DNA from: JBIOJM01 sp044450785
Lineage (GTDB): Bacteria > Planctomycetota > Planctomycetia > Isosphaerales > Isosphaeraceae
NCBI GenBank assembly: GCA_044450785.1
Contig: JBIOJM010000071.1
Location: 1 to 33,277, forward strand
Direction: 5' to 3'
DNA: 33,277 bases
The notes under the pieces are model-generated. The model saw only the letters and a program-made list of their open reading frames with translations, was not told where the DNA came from and did no database searches. Of this stretch, positions 26,158 through 33,277 are shown one piece after another (within the stretch, counting starts at the first letter, position 1; each line of letters opens with the position of its first letter). A program made the translations under genes and the position numbers.

Positions 26158-26430
26158 GCCTGCCATCGACTCGCCAACTGCGCAGTCCATGAGTAAGTCT
26201 CTCTAATTGATCGCTCAGCGCCGCGCCATGATACCCCGACCGGACCGGCGCGGAAACTCGCGGTTATCAACTCGCTTGACAATCACGAATGATGAGTCCA
26301 TGAGGTCGAAAGCTCTCAATCGCTTCTTGGGGGATTTCCGGTGGCCTGGCCTCGTCGTACTTAAGGGCTTGGCGGAGCCATGTCGTCGACGTGGCAAAGT
26401 GTCCGGCCTTCGTGCCAGTCGCGAGGATCC
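26158..26430. other. Gene-free stretch downstream of the second M56 gene
   Basis: Together with 25695-25790 this completes a gap of about 730 bp without a convincing gene. A minus-strand frame covering 26267-26430 reads TWLRQALKYDEARPPEIP and similar protein-like text, but it overlaps the M56 gene in another frame and has no start signal. It may be a remnant of a lost gene. I see no terminator, RNA gene or further repeat. Confidence 0.4.
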
Positions 26431-28341
26431 TCAGGGCTCTGATCCTTTCGAATCCCTGTCGGCCGTGGATGGACTCGGCAGTCCAGTTGGCTCCGGCGAG
26501 GCCACATTCCCGGCCCGGATCTCGCTGTGTTCGGCGGGAGCGAATGACCCATTGGGCTGCCGCACCGGTGCACCAAAGTATTCGATCCGGGAACACGTGA
26601 TCTTGCTCGGCGTCAGCGCCCCAGAAGCAGCCACTTCAATTTCGGCATCGAGCGCCAGCCAGCGACCGGTTTCGAAGTCGTAATCGAGCTGAGTAGCACG
26701 GAGAGTCCACCGGTCGCCCTTGCCGGTATTACTGTTTTGGTCCTGGCGTAGAACCACGTTGCCTTTAGCGGAGACTTTCATCGGCCGTTCGTCGTGGTCG
26801 ACCCAAGTCTCACCTTTGCGTCCCCTCACAGGTGTGAATACTTTCCGATCAGGACCGCGCTCAATGACGGCTCCGTCCGCCTCGATTTCGATCGTGCCGA
26901 ACTTGGGTGCTTTAGTGAGGATCTTGATGCCTCCGCGGCAGATCCAGGTCTCCACTCCGTCAGAGGTTCTGGCGAGTAGCCGGATTTCGAGCCTTTGTAC
27001 GTCCCTTGGGAAGAGGCTCGTCACGCGCTGGCTTGCCGGCAAGAGAGGCACCGTCGGAGGAGGCGTGGAGTTGGAGGCGTTGCCCGCCCCTCGCCCCCGT
27101 AGCGAGCCATGCACAGGGATGTCCATGGGCCCTGCCGAAGGATCCGTTGTGTCAACCGGGAGTCCGGCGGCCTTCCCAGGTGGGGCACCTGGAACTGGGA
27201 TGTCTTTGACATCATCGACTGCCTTTCCCGGAACCTGACGAATCATCTCGTCTGGGTCGCTCACCCGCTTGGGCTGCGCCGCATGCGACCCCAAAACCAC
27301 TGACGCCCCAACAATCACCGCGCCCAACAAGCCGAGTCCTTCCGGCATGGTCAGTTTCATGGAACGATCCTCCAGATTGAAAAGCCGACGAATCCGGGTC
27401 ATTACCTGGCGATCCGCCATGGCCAGCACGGTAGGGCGCCCCCGATGGCTCGACCCGGCCAGGGTCACCAGCATTTCCGCATAGGCAAACGGCTGACCCA
27501 GCCGCTGGACCACGAGTCGATCACAACACAGCTCGCGCTCGAGGCGCACCCAGCCTGATAACCACCACACGACCGGGTGAAAAAACAACAGTGATTCCAC
27601 GACGCGCTGCAAGAGATTAACGAAATTGTCCCACCGCCGCAGGTGAGCCAATTCGTGGAGCAAGACCATTTCGAGCTGCAGGGCGCTCCAGCCGCTCAAG
27701 GCCGCGGGAGGTAGGAGGACCAAAGGCCGGACGATCCCCATCAACACGGGCACAGCCAGGCGGTTGCAGACGCCGACTCCGACGCGCCGGGCGATCCCGA
27801 GCGAACCGGCCAGGGCGCGGCAACGTCGCGGAAGGTCGCCGGCTTCCACCAGCCGGCTCGACCGCCGCAACTGCTCGACGCCAATCAGGCCCGTCGCCAG
27901 CATGACCAGGGTCGAGAGCGAACCAGCCAGCCAGAACCAGGGAAGATAAGGAACCAGGAAATCGAGTCTCGATCGCCTCGAGTCGCTGATCGGCGGGTTA
28001 ACAGCCACACCGCGAACCTCCGGCCGCGCAGGCCGCGGCTGATCTGAGATTGCCGAGGAACCCGAGCTCGCTGGCTCGCTGGTCCTCACCGCGCGAACGA
28101 TCGCGACCTCGGGCCCTGAATCCGCCTCGAAAACCCGAACAAAGATCGCGGCGGGTGAAACCGACAGGCTAAAAAGGCACGCCAGGGCGACACCATACCG
28201 TGCTTCGGGGCGGGCCGTTTTCAGGAGACGTCGTGCCAGCGCGGCCGCCAAACCGATCGCCGCGCCGACCCAGACCAGGTGCAACATCGTCCAGCCCGCC
28301 GCGGTCCACACCGGCGAGGTGGTCAAATCGGTCGGATTCAT
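26431..28341 (-). CDS. M56 (BlaR1-like) membrane metallopeptidase with OstA/LptA-like tail
   Basis: A 636-residue M56 peptidase. The ATG at 28341 overlaps the repressor stop (ATGA). Membrane helices are likely at about 15-36, 50-70 and 125-147, with another near 350-370 after the catalytic region. The zinc motif is HELAH at 229-233, with the downstream Glu in LERELCCDRLVV. A Pro/Ser/Gly-rich linker leads to a C-terminal domain at about 445-600 made of alternating beta strands (VETWICRGGIKILTKAP, GTIEIEADGAVIERG, PMKVSAKGNVVLRQD, WTLRATQLDYDFETGRW). This resembles the OstA/LptA fold that binds lipopolysaccharide or lipid in the periplasm. No penicillin-binding domain is present. It may sense an envelope lipid and trigger cleavage of its BlaI-like partner; this is inference. 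Confidence 0.85.
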   Translation of the reverse strand: MNPTDLTTSPVWTAAGWTMLHLVWVGAAIGLAAALARRLLKTARPEARYGVALACLFSLSVSPAAIFVRVFEADSGPEVAIVRAVRTSEPASSGSSAISDQPRPARPEVRGVAVNPPISDSRRSRLDFLVPYLPWFWLAGSLSTLVMLATGLIGVEQLRRSSRLVEAGDLPRRCRALAGSLGIARRVGVGVCNRLAVPVLMGIVRPLVLLPPAALSGWSALQLEMVLLHELAHLRRWDNFVNLLQRVVESLLFFHPVVWWLSGWVRLERELCCDRLVVQRLGQPFAYAEMLVTLAGSSHRGRPTVLAMADRQVMTRIRRLFNLEDRSMKLTMPEGLGLLGAVIVGASVVLGSHAAQPKRVSDPDEMIRQVPGKAVDDVKDIPVPGAPPGKAAGLPVDTTDPSAGPMDIPVHGSLRGRGAGNASNSTPPPTVPLLPASQRVTSLFPRDVQRLEIRLLARTSDGVETWICRGGIKILTKAPKFGTIEIEADGAVIERGPDRKVFTPVRGRKGETWVDHDERPMKVSAKGNVVLRQDQNSNTGKGDRWTLRATQLDYDFETGRWLALDAEIEVAASGALTPSKITCSRIEYFGAPVRQPNGSFAPAEHSEIRAGNVASPEPTGLPSPSTADRDSKGSEP

Positions 28342-28760
28342 GGCTTGGCTCCCTTCTTCCTGGAGGAGGGTTTCTTGTCCTTGTCCGTCTGAGATTTCAG
28401 CAGGTCGAGGATCTCTTCGCGCTCGCGGTCGTCGAGGTCTCCTTCCTGGATCAGATGAGCCACCAGCCGTCGAGCCGAGCCGTCGAAGACATGCTGGACC
28501 AGCTTGCCGAGGAGGCCCGAAATGGCGGCCTTGCGGCTGACCCGCGCCGTCCACAAGTAGCCGCGCGGACCGTCGGCGCGCTCAACCAGCTCCTTGGCGA
28601 GCATCATCTTGAGCATGGTCGCGACCGTTGTGATCGCCACGCCTCGACGTTCCCGCAGCACGTCGTGGATCTGTCCCAGGCCGGCAGGCCCGGTCTCCCA
28701 GAGGATCTTGAGGATCTCCAGCTCGCCATCCGTCGGCTGCGTGCTCGCTGGTCGGGCCAT
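28338..28760 (-). CDS. BlaI/MecI-family transcriptional repressor (second copy)
   Basis: A 140-residue winged-helix repressor. The DNA-binding domain covers about residues 10-75 (TDGELEILKILWETGPAGLGQI, VAITTVATMLKMMLAKELVER), with the conserved Trp in the first helix. A helical dimerisation part follows, and the Lys-rich tail (KDKKPSSRKKGAKP) is absent from the first copy. The start at 28760 has AGGAGGAAG upstream. It forms a two-gene unit with the M56 gene through a 4-base ATGA overlap, the same arrangement as the pair at 8.2-12.0 kb, but the recognition helix region differs enough that the two repressors probably have separate operators. A TTCTATAGAA palindrome sits on its candidate promoter. 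Confidence 0.93.
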   Translation of the reverse strand: MARPASTQPTDGELEILKILWETGPAGLGQIHDVLRERRGVAITTVATMLKMMLAKELVERADGPRGYLWTARVSRKAAISGLLGKLVQHVFDGSARRLVAHLIQEGDLDDREREEILDLLKSQTDKDKKPSSRKKGAKP

Positions 28761-28814
28761 CGTGGCACTTCCTCCTGAATTGAGAACACCGTGAATTCGC
28801 CGCGACGGGAGGAG

Positions 28815-28842
28815 TTCTATAGAAATAGAAGGAATTCGTCAA
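28815..28842 (-). promoter_or_regulatory. Candidate promoter with palindrome for the second BlaI-M56 pair
   Basis: On the minus strand TTGACG (28842-28837) is followed 15-17 bp later by TATAGA or TAGAAC. A perfect 10-bp palindrome, TTCTATAGAA (28815-28824), covers the -10 region, and GAATTC sites flank it at 28793-28798 and 28832-28837. A repressor binding here would block transcription. It does not share the CTAC-N3-TGTC motif of the first operator. Upstream, GTCAAGAC is repeated in tandem at 28875-28890. Confidence 0.35.
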
Positions 28843-29008
28843 CGGCAATTGACGCGGGATGAAGCCTGATTCAGGTCAAGACGTCAAGACGATTCTCAGG
28901 CGCCGAAACAGTTCCTTGACGATCCGTGCGCATCGACCGTGTAGACTGGAGGATCGTTAAAGCGCAGGGTACTTGCCCGGTGTGCAGGGAAAACTTGGGG
29001 ATGACATC

Positions 29009-30010
29009 ATGAACACGAGACGAGACTTCGCCTCACGATGGCTGATGCGGACGGAGCAGGGGATGGCTCTGGTACTTGGGCTCGGCCTGGCGCTCTCGAG
29101 CTCCGCGCGGGCCGGAGATCAAACGCCTGAGCCGGCCGCGCCGGCGTCGAGCCTCCTCCCCGGCGCACAAGAGGGGTTCGTTGACTCGGACGGGGTCAAG
29201 ATCCACTACGTCAGCCTGGGCCGGACTGAGGACCCGCTGGTCGTCATGATCCATGGGTTCCCCGATTTCTGGTACTCCTGGCGCGCCCAGATGCCCGCGC
29301 TGGCCAAGCACTTTCACGTTGTGGCGATCGACCAGCGGGGCTACAACCTGAGCGGGCAGCCTGACGGGGTCCAAAACTACACGACCGACAAGCTGGTCGG
29401 TGACCTGGTCGCGGTGGTTAAACACTTCGGTCCTGGCAAGGCCGTGATCCTGGGACACGACTGGGGTGGACTCGTAGCCTGGTCCTTCGCCATGAACCAC
29501 CCCGAGCTGACCGACCGGCTGGTCGTGCTCAACCTGCCGCACCCACGCGGCTTCTTGCGCGAGCTGGCGACCAACCCCAACCAGCAGAAGAACAGCCAGT
29601 ATGCCCGCAACTTTCAGAAGCCCAACGCGGCCAAGCAAATCTCGATCGAGCTCCTGGCCGGGTGGGTCAAGGACCCTGAGGCCCGTAAGGTGTATCGCGC
29701 GGCGCTCAAGCGGTCTTCGCTTGAAGGGATGCTCAACTATTACAAGGCGAACTATCCGCGCATTCCCGCCGAGTCAACGGACCCCTCGGACTCGAAGCCG
29801 GCCGTGCCCGAGTTTCCAGCCGTCAAGTGCCCCGTGCTCTTGATTCACGGCTTGAAGGATCAGGCACTGCTGCCCGGGGCGCTCAACGACACCTGGAACT
29901 GGGTCGAGAAGGACTTGACCCTGGTGACGATCCCCGGGGCCGGCCATTTCGTCCAGCAGGATGCCGCCGACCTGGTCACCCGAACCATCGTCGGCTGGTT
30001 GAACCGTTGA
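29009..30010 (+). CDS. Alpha/beta hydrolase, epoxide hydrolase-like, exported
   Basis: A 333-residue alpha/beta-fold hydrolase. The N-terminus MNTRRDFASRW followed by LVLGLGLALSSSARA is a signal peptide, possibly Tat type because of the RRDF motif. The catalytic pattern is that of epoxide hydrolases and haloalkane dehalogenases: oxyanion motif HGFP at 82-85, nucleophile Asp151 in GHDWGG (an Asp, not the Ser of esterases), acid Asp284 in GLKDQALL, and His313 in GAGHFV. Tyr residues at 244-249 (NYYKANY) in the cap could be the epoxide-polarising tyrosines. I prefer the ATG at 29009 over an upstream in-frame start at 28973 because the signal peptide then lies at the N-terminus. The natural substrate is unknown. 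Confidence 0.9.
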   Translation: MNTRRDFASRWLMRTEQGMALVLGLGLALSSSARAGDQTPEPAAPASSLLPGAQEGFVDSDGVKIHYVSLGRTEDPLVVMIHGFPDFWYSWRAQMPALAKHFHVVAIDQRGYNLSGQPDGVQNYTTDKLVGDLVAVVKHFGPGKAVILGHDWGGLVAWSFAMNHPELTDRLVVLNLPHPRGFLRELATNPNQQKNSQYARNFQKPNAAKQISIELLAGWVKDPEARKVYRAALKRSSLEGMLNYYKANYPRIPAESTDPSDSKPAVPEFPAVKCPVLLIHGLKDQALLPGALNDTWNWVEKDLTLVTIPGAGHFVQQDAADLVTRTIVGWLNR

Positions 30011-30083
30011 CCGACAGGTTCAACCGCGAGTTTGCATGGGCCTGGCCTCGGCCCCGGGAACAATCAGCGGGCAGCCGGGCGTC

Positions 30084-31283
30084 TCAGCTCTGGACGACTG
30101 ACTGGAACAACGCGTCGTACTGGCCGGCGACGACTTCGCGCTGCCAGCGCAGGGCTTCGGTTCTGGCCCGCTCGCGGTGTCTTGCCTCGAAGACCGAATC
30201 GTCCCAGAGCCGCTCGATCGTGGCGATCCACGGCGCCACCTCGCGCGCGGTCGGAATCGCGGCGCTGGCCGGCGTGTACCGCTCGGGGATCGTGACGACG
30301 AAGCCGGCGTCGCCCAGCGTCTCGGGCAACGCGCCTCGATCGCTGGCAAGCACCGGGATGCCGTTGGCCATCGCTTCGATTGCCACCCTGCCCAATGACT
30401 CACGCCACAACGATGGCATCAGCACCGCCCGGCTCACCCGGTAGAAATCCCGCGGGTCCGGCGTGTTGGCCATCCGGTTGAGGTTGGTGAGATCTGATAG
30501 CTCCACGGGCAGGCCGGCGAGTGCGTCCGACGTCCCACGCCCCTCGACGACCAGCAAGGGGATCTCAGGCCGGCGCCGGCCCAGCTCCAGGGCGATCCGC
30601 GCGAACACCGTCATCCCCTTGTCCGGCTGCGGGTTGATGAACGTCACGTACTTCGGCTCGGGATCGTCCGCCACCACCCGGTCGAGCTGGATCGGGTCGG
30701 GGATCACCGTGCCCTCCAGCCCGATCCGGCGCCCGTACAGCCGCCGCGAATACTGCGAGGGGAAGATCACCGCCGACACGTCGGTGAACCCGATCCGATT
30801 GTTGTAGGCGAAGTTGTGCAGGTGGAAGACGACCGCGACGCCCCTGGCCCGAGCCCGGCGCATCAGCTCCAGGCAGACCGGGTGGCCGCCGTAGGTCAAA
30901 AGCACGTGGGGCTGAAACCGATCCAGCACCTGGTCGGCCAGGTCGAGAAAGATGCCGGCCTCGCGCGGGCTGGGTGCGCGCTCGGCCCGGCTGAAAGCCG
31001 TCGGCAGCAGGGTGACCCGCACGCCGTCCAGCTCGAGGTCGAAAACCTCGGCCGCCCCACCGCGGGAGAGCGCCGCCCCAACGCGCGAAGTCGGGCGCTC
31101 GAGCGCCGCCAGCACGTCGTCGAGGGGAGTTTCCTGCTGGTGGTCGAGCACGCCGCACGCCAGCGCGCGGCAGTCCCACCCGCGCGCGGCCATGAGCTCG
31201 AGCAGCTCCCGGGTCGCGAGGGCCGCGCCGCTCGACGGGTCGAGGTAACTGTGGATCGAGGCAAAGAGAAGTCGGTTTGGCAT
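30084..31283 (-). CDS. Glycosyltransferase, GT-B fold (family 4-like)
   Basis: A 399-residue GT-B glycosyltransferase. It starts MPNRLLFASIHSYLDPSSGAA, with the nucleotide-sugar binding region in the C-terminal half. The GT4-type EX7E region is EAMANGIPVLASDRGALPETLG at about 320-340, preceded by MPSLWRESLGRVAIEAM. The start at 31283 is chosen because homology begins there; the in-frame extension upstream only translates the heptamer repeat. The likely Shine-Dalgarno sequence AAGGA (complement of 31288-31292, four bases from ATG) is part of that repeat. It is probably co-transcribed with the glycosyltransferase upstream on the same strand, and both may act in cell-surface polysaccharide or glycoprotein synthesis. 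Confidence 0.9.
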   Translation of the reverse strand: MPNRLLFASIHSYLDPSSGAALATRELLELMAARGWDCRALACGVLDHQQETPLDDVLAALERPTSRVGAALSRGGAAEVFDLELDGVRVTLLPTAFSRAERAPSPREAGIFLDLADQVLDRFQPHVLLTYGGHPVCLELMRRARARGVAVVFHLHNFAYNNRIGFTDVSAVIFPSQYSRRLYGRRIGLEGTVIPDPIQLDRVVADDPEPKYVTFINPQPDKGMTVFARIALELGRRRPEIPLLVVEGRGTSDALAGLPVELSDLTNLNRMANTPDPRDFYRVSRAVLMPSLWRESLGRVAIEAMANGIPVLASDRGALPETLGDAGFVVTIPERYTPASAAIPTAREVAPWIATIERLWDDSVFEARHRERARTEALRWQREVVAGQYDALFQSVVQS

Positions 31284-31284
31284 G

Positions 31285-31388
31285 TTGTCCTTGGTCCTTG
31301 GTCCTTCGTCCCTGGTCCTTGGTCCTTGGTCATTCGTGCCTAGCCCTGAGTTCAAATACTAAGGACTAAGGACCAAGGACCAAGGACA
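31285..31388. repeat. Inverted heptamer array between two glycosyltransferase genes
   Basis: Left arm: about eight heptamers of TTGGTCC type (31285-31339, with variants TTCGTCC, CTGGTCC, TTGGTCA, TTCGTGC). A spacer of about 21 nt follows, then AAGGACT, AAGGACC, AAGGACC, AAGGACA (31361-31388). It is the same unit as at 23244-23348. The right arm is also coding: it supplies the last codons (SLVLGP) and the TAG stop of the upstream gene. The left arm supplies the AAGGA ribosome site of the downstream gene. Confidence 0.92.
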
Positions 31389-33277
31389 AATCCTTCAATT
31401 TCGCCAGCGCCTCGCGGTCGCCGGGGCATTCGGCCAAGACCTCGGTCCAGAGCTTCCCGGCCTCGGCATGGTCGCCGCGCTCGGCGGCAAGGGCCGCGAG
31501 GTTGCGCCGGGTCAAGTGTCCGTAGATCCCCTGATCGACGCTCGAAAACTGGTCGGGCCGGGGCAGGGTCAAGATCCGCCGCCAGCACCGCTCGGCCTCG
31601 CCCGACTCGCCGCGGTTGCGGTGGACCACCGCCTCGCGGAACAACAGCTCGGCGTCGTCGGGGGCGAGCCTCAGCCCTTTGGCACAGGTCCGCAGCGCCG
31701 CCTGCGAATCGCCCAGCTTCTGGTGTGCCAGTGCGATCAGGGCAAACAGCTTGCGGGTGATCGAGTCAGTCGGCGCCGAGCCCGCCAGGCTCCGCCTGAG
31801 GAACCCGAGTGCTGCAAGCCAATCTTGACGTTCGACGGAGATCGACCCCAGGTTGAACAGGATGAAGGGGTCGTCGGGCTGGTCTTCCACGTCTTCCCTG
31901 AGGATCTTCGTGTCACGATCGAGCTTCCTGGCCCGCAGTGGCTTATCGACGTAGCCCGTGTGCCGCACGGTGATGCCGGTCCACCGAACGGGCACCCCGG
32001 CCCGCTTCAGCGCCGGCAGGATCTGCTCGTGGACGCGATAGGTCCACCGAACGTCCTCGCGGAGCGGAAACAGCCGGATATGGTCTACAACGGTTTCGCC
32101 TCCGCTGCCGTCGGGGCTGGGGTCGCACTTGCAGCGCACCACGTAACACGCCTCATCACCGGCTCGCAACTGATCGAGCAAGGCCCGCAGCTTCTCCCGC
32201 TCGGGTGGATCAACCACGTCGTCGGCATCGAGCCAGAAGGCATAATCGCCGGTCGCCCGGGCCAGGGCGGCGTTTCTGGCCGCGCCGAAATCGTCGACCC
32301 AGACGAAGTCGAACACCCGCGCCCCGAACGAGCGGGCGATCTCGATCGTGCGGTCGGTGCTGCCGGTATCGACCACGACAATCTCGTCGAACAGCCCTGC
32401 CACCGACTCGAGAGCGTGGGAAAGGTTTTTCTGTTCGTCTCGGACGATCGTGGTCAGGCTGACCTTGCATTGTTTCCCGTGGGACAGGCTTTCCAGCCTG
32501 ACGTCAGGCTGGAAAGCCTGACCTACACCTGCGCGATCCCTTGCGCCGGTCCACCTCGTCTCCGACCCTCTCTGAATCGTTGCGAGTTCTGGGCCATTGC
32601 GTGCAACATCTTCACTTGAACCATCAAACGCTCGTGTCGTCTTCGCGTGCGGGTCTGACGACCCATCCCAGGGCCGCAGCACGACCTGCCTTCCCCTGGT
32701 CTCGGGCAAGCCCCACTTGGCGGCGAATCGCCGCGCGTTCTCGTCCAGCAGCTTCTCAGCATCGATCCCGTTGCCGGCGAACGGCCGGCTGCCGAAATGA
32801 TGGATGAACAAATCATGCGCCACGGCCAGCTCGAACCCGGCCCGGCGCGCCCGTTCGGCCAGGTCATCATCGTCGAAGAGCCCGAGTCCGAACCGCTCGT
32901 CGAGCCCGCCGATCGCGTCGTGGACGGCCTGCTTCATGAGCAGGCAAAACCCCGACAGCCTGGGCAGGGTGAACCACTTCCCCCGATGCTCATCGCGCCA
33001 GCGCTGAGCAAAGCGGTGCATCTCCTCCAGGTCGTGATAAGGCACGTCATCGACCAACTGCGGCGGCGCGGCATAGTTGGACATCGGCCCGACCAGGCCG
33101 ATCGTTGAGCCGGCCCGATCCGGTCCATGCGGCGTCTTTGCGGCGAGTAAAGCAACACGCTCGGATGCGAAACAATCCCCCCCTTGCGAAGGGGGTGACG
33201 GGGGGTGGACGTGAGTTGCAGGGTCGCCATGGAGAGTGAAGGGGCCGCCGGGGGGGGCGAAGGCAAGCCGCCGCTGA
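31366..33277 (-). CDS. Large multidomain glycosyltransferase with TPR repeats (5' end outside window)
   Basis: The frame is open to the right edge, and conserved GT2 text (GLVGPMSNYAAPPQ) spans the first Met at 33084, so the start lies outside. Part one is the C-terminal half of a GT2 domain (RLSGFCLLMKQAV, GGLDERFGLGLFDDDDLAERA, HHFGSRPF). After a linker of about 70 residues comes a second GT2 domain: VSLTTIVRDEQKNLSHALESV, then DEIVVVDTGSTDRT, and the metal-binding DXD-type FWLDADDVVD. The C-terminus is a series of TPR-like helix pairs (about 31390-31880). The linker encodes a repeat-derived GQAFQPDVRLESL segment, and the N-terminal part has a second repeat (SPPSQGGD) that may interrupt the first GT2 domain. 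The C-terminal SLVLGP comes from the heptamer array. Confidence 0.85.
   Translation of the reverse strand, partial: QRRLAFAPPGGPFTLHGDPATHVHPPSPPSQGGDCFASERVALLAAKTPHGPDRAGSTIGLVGPMSNYAAPPQLVDDVPYHDLEEMHRFAQRWRDEHRGKWFTLPRLSGFCLLMKQAVHDAIGGLDERFGLGLFDDDDLAERARRAGFELAVAHDLFIHHFGSRPFAGNGIDAEKLLDENARRFAAKWGLPETRGRQVVLRPWDGSSDPHAKTTRAFDGSSEDVARNGPELATIQRGSETRWTGARDRAGVGQAFQPDVRLESLSHGKQCKVSLTTIVRDEQKNLSHALESVAGLFDEIVVVDTGSTDRTIEIARSFGARVFDFVWVDDFGAARNAALARATGDYAFWLDADDVVDPPEREKLRALLDQLRAGDEACYVVRCKCDPSPDGSGGETVVDHIRLFPLREDVRWTYRVHEQILPALKRAGVPVRWTGITVRHTGYVDKPLRARKLDRDTKILREDVEDQPDDPFILFNLGSISVERQDWLAALGFLRRSLAGSAPTDSITRKLFALIALAHQKLGDSQAALRTCAKGLRLAPDDAELLFREAVVHRNRGESGEAERCWRRILTLPRPDQFSSVDQGIYGHLTRRNLAALAAERGDHAEAGKLWTEVLAECPGDREALAKLKDLSLVLGP
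32485..32520. repeat. Perfect 36-bp palindrome inside the glycosyltransferase linker
   Basis: CAGGCTTTCCAGCCTGAC (32485-32502) is followed directly by its exact reverse complement (32503-32520), and partial pairing continues outward for about six more bases on each side. Because it is self-complementary, both strands can be translated as GQAFQPDVRLESL. I recognise this peptide from many planctomycete protein translations, which suggests a dispersed palindromic element (from memory, not searched). Confidence 0.92.
33179..33195. repeat. REP-like hairpin (CCCCCTT-GCG-AAGGGGG) within the open frame
   Basis: A 7-bp perfect stem with a 3-nt loop, flanked by G/C runs (CCCCC before, GGGGGG at about 33200). 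It lies upstream of the conserved GLVGPMSN motif of the minus-strand glycosyltransferase and is translated as PPSPPSQGGD. The motif looks like an intergenic REP-type repeat that has entered a coding frame without breaking it. Confidence 0.7.

Noticed and set aside
26267..26596. Minus-strand 109-codon frame with protein-like text
   Set aside because: Half of it overlaps the end of the second M56 gene in another frame and there is no ribosome site; at most a remnant.
28916..28947. TTGACG ... TAGACT as a promoter for the alpha/beta hydrolase
   Set aside because: The spacer is 20 bp, too long for a standard sigma-70 promoter, and no alternative -10 fits better.
31468..32619. Plus-strand frame containing GQAFQPDVRLESL
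   Set aside because: The peptide appears only because the 36-bp palindrome reads the same on both strands; the rest is antisense to the glycosyltransferase.

Overview
The window looks like a chromosomal segment from a planctomycete, most likely of the Isosphaeraceae type. The basis is gene content and not a marker gene: high GC throughout, a heme-binding CxxCH protein of the Planctomycetes-Verrucomicrobia kind beside a DUF1501 protein, a Tat-exported Gfo/Idh oxidoreductase, BlaI-M56 regulator pairs, and a glycosyltransferase interrupted by a palindrome that reads as GQAFQPDVRLESL on both strands. I saw no rRNA, tRNA, CRISPR array or complete insertion sequence.

Layout. 1-1.9 kb: the 3' end of a phage-type terminase large subunit, period-7 repeats, a small helix-turn-helix protein and a possible overlapping mini-gene. 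1.9-8.2 kb: a 1529-residue exported fusion (isochorismatase-like hydrolase, ThuA-like domain, dehydrogenase-type propeller, HEAT-like repeats, cytochrome c), possibly preceded by an 18-codon leader ORF, then a DUF1501 protein. 8.2-12.1 kb (minus strand): a BlaI-like repressor and an M56 membrane metallopeptidase with a long carboxypeptidase-regulatory-like tail, behind a promoter carrying a 17-bp imperfect inverted repeat. 12.3-13.7 kb: an exported Gfo/Idh oxidoreductase. 13.7-18.3 kb (minus): an ABC ATPase and an ABC-2 permease fused to an M1 aminopeptidase. 18.5-23.9 kb (plus): a membrane-anchored unknown protein, a stand-alone isochorismatase, a 75-residue unknown, a full-length M16 peptidase and a YqgE/AlgH protein. 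24.0-25.7 kb (minus): a ThDP-dependent 2-oxo-acid decarboxylase. 25.7-26.4 kb: a gene-free block holding a symmetrical array of small hairpins. 26.4-28.8 kb (minus): a second BlaI-M56 pair whose M56 tail resembles OstA/LptA. 29.0-30.0 kb: an exported alpha/beta hydrolase. 30.1-33.3 kb (minus): two glycosyltransferase genes invaded by repeats.

How the parts fit. The BlaI-M56 pairs have the architecture of membrane sensor-protease and repressor systems, but both lack the penicillin-binding domain of BlaR1 and carry unrelated tails, which suggests other envelope signals. Three gene pairs (both BlaI-M56 pairs and the ABC ATPase/permease) share a 4-base ATGA stop/start overlap, so translational coupling is likely. 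The 1529-residue fusion and DUF1501 protein look like an exported catabolic pair of unknown substrate.

The most unusual non-gene signal is a family of period-7 repeats in at least four places. Three are inverted arrays around a spacer of about 20 nt, and one supplies both the stop codon of one glycosyltransferase and the likely Shine-Dalgarno sequence of the next. Together with the hairpin array at 25.8-26.1 kb and palindromes inside a glycosyltransferase gene, the window appears rich in small non-autonomous repeats. Homology statements come from motif recognition only; no database search was run.
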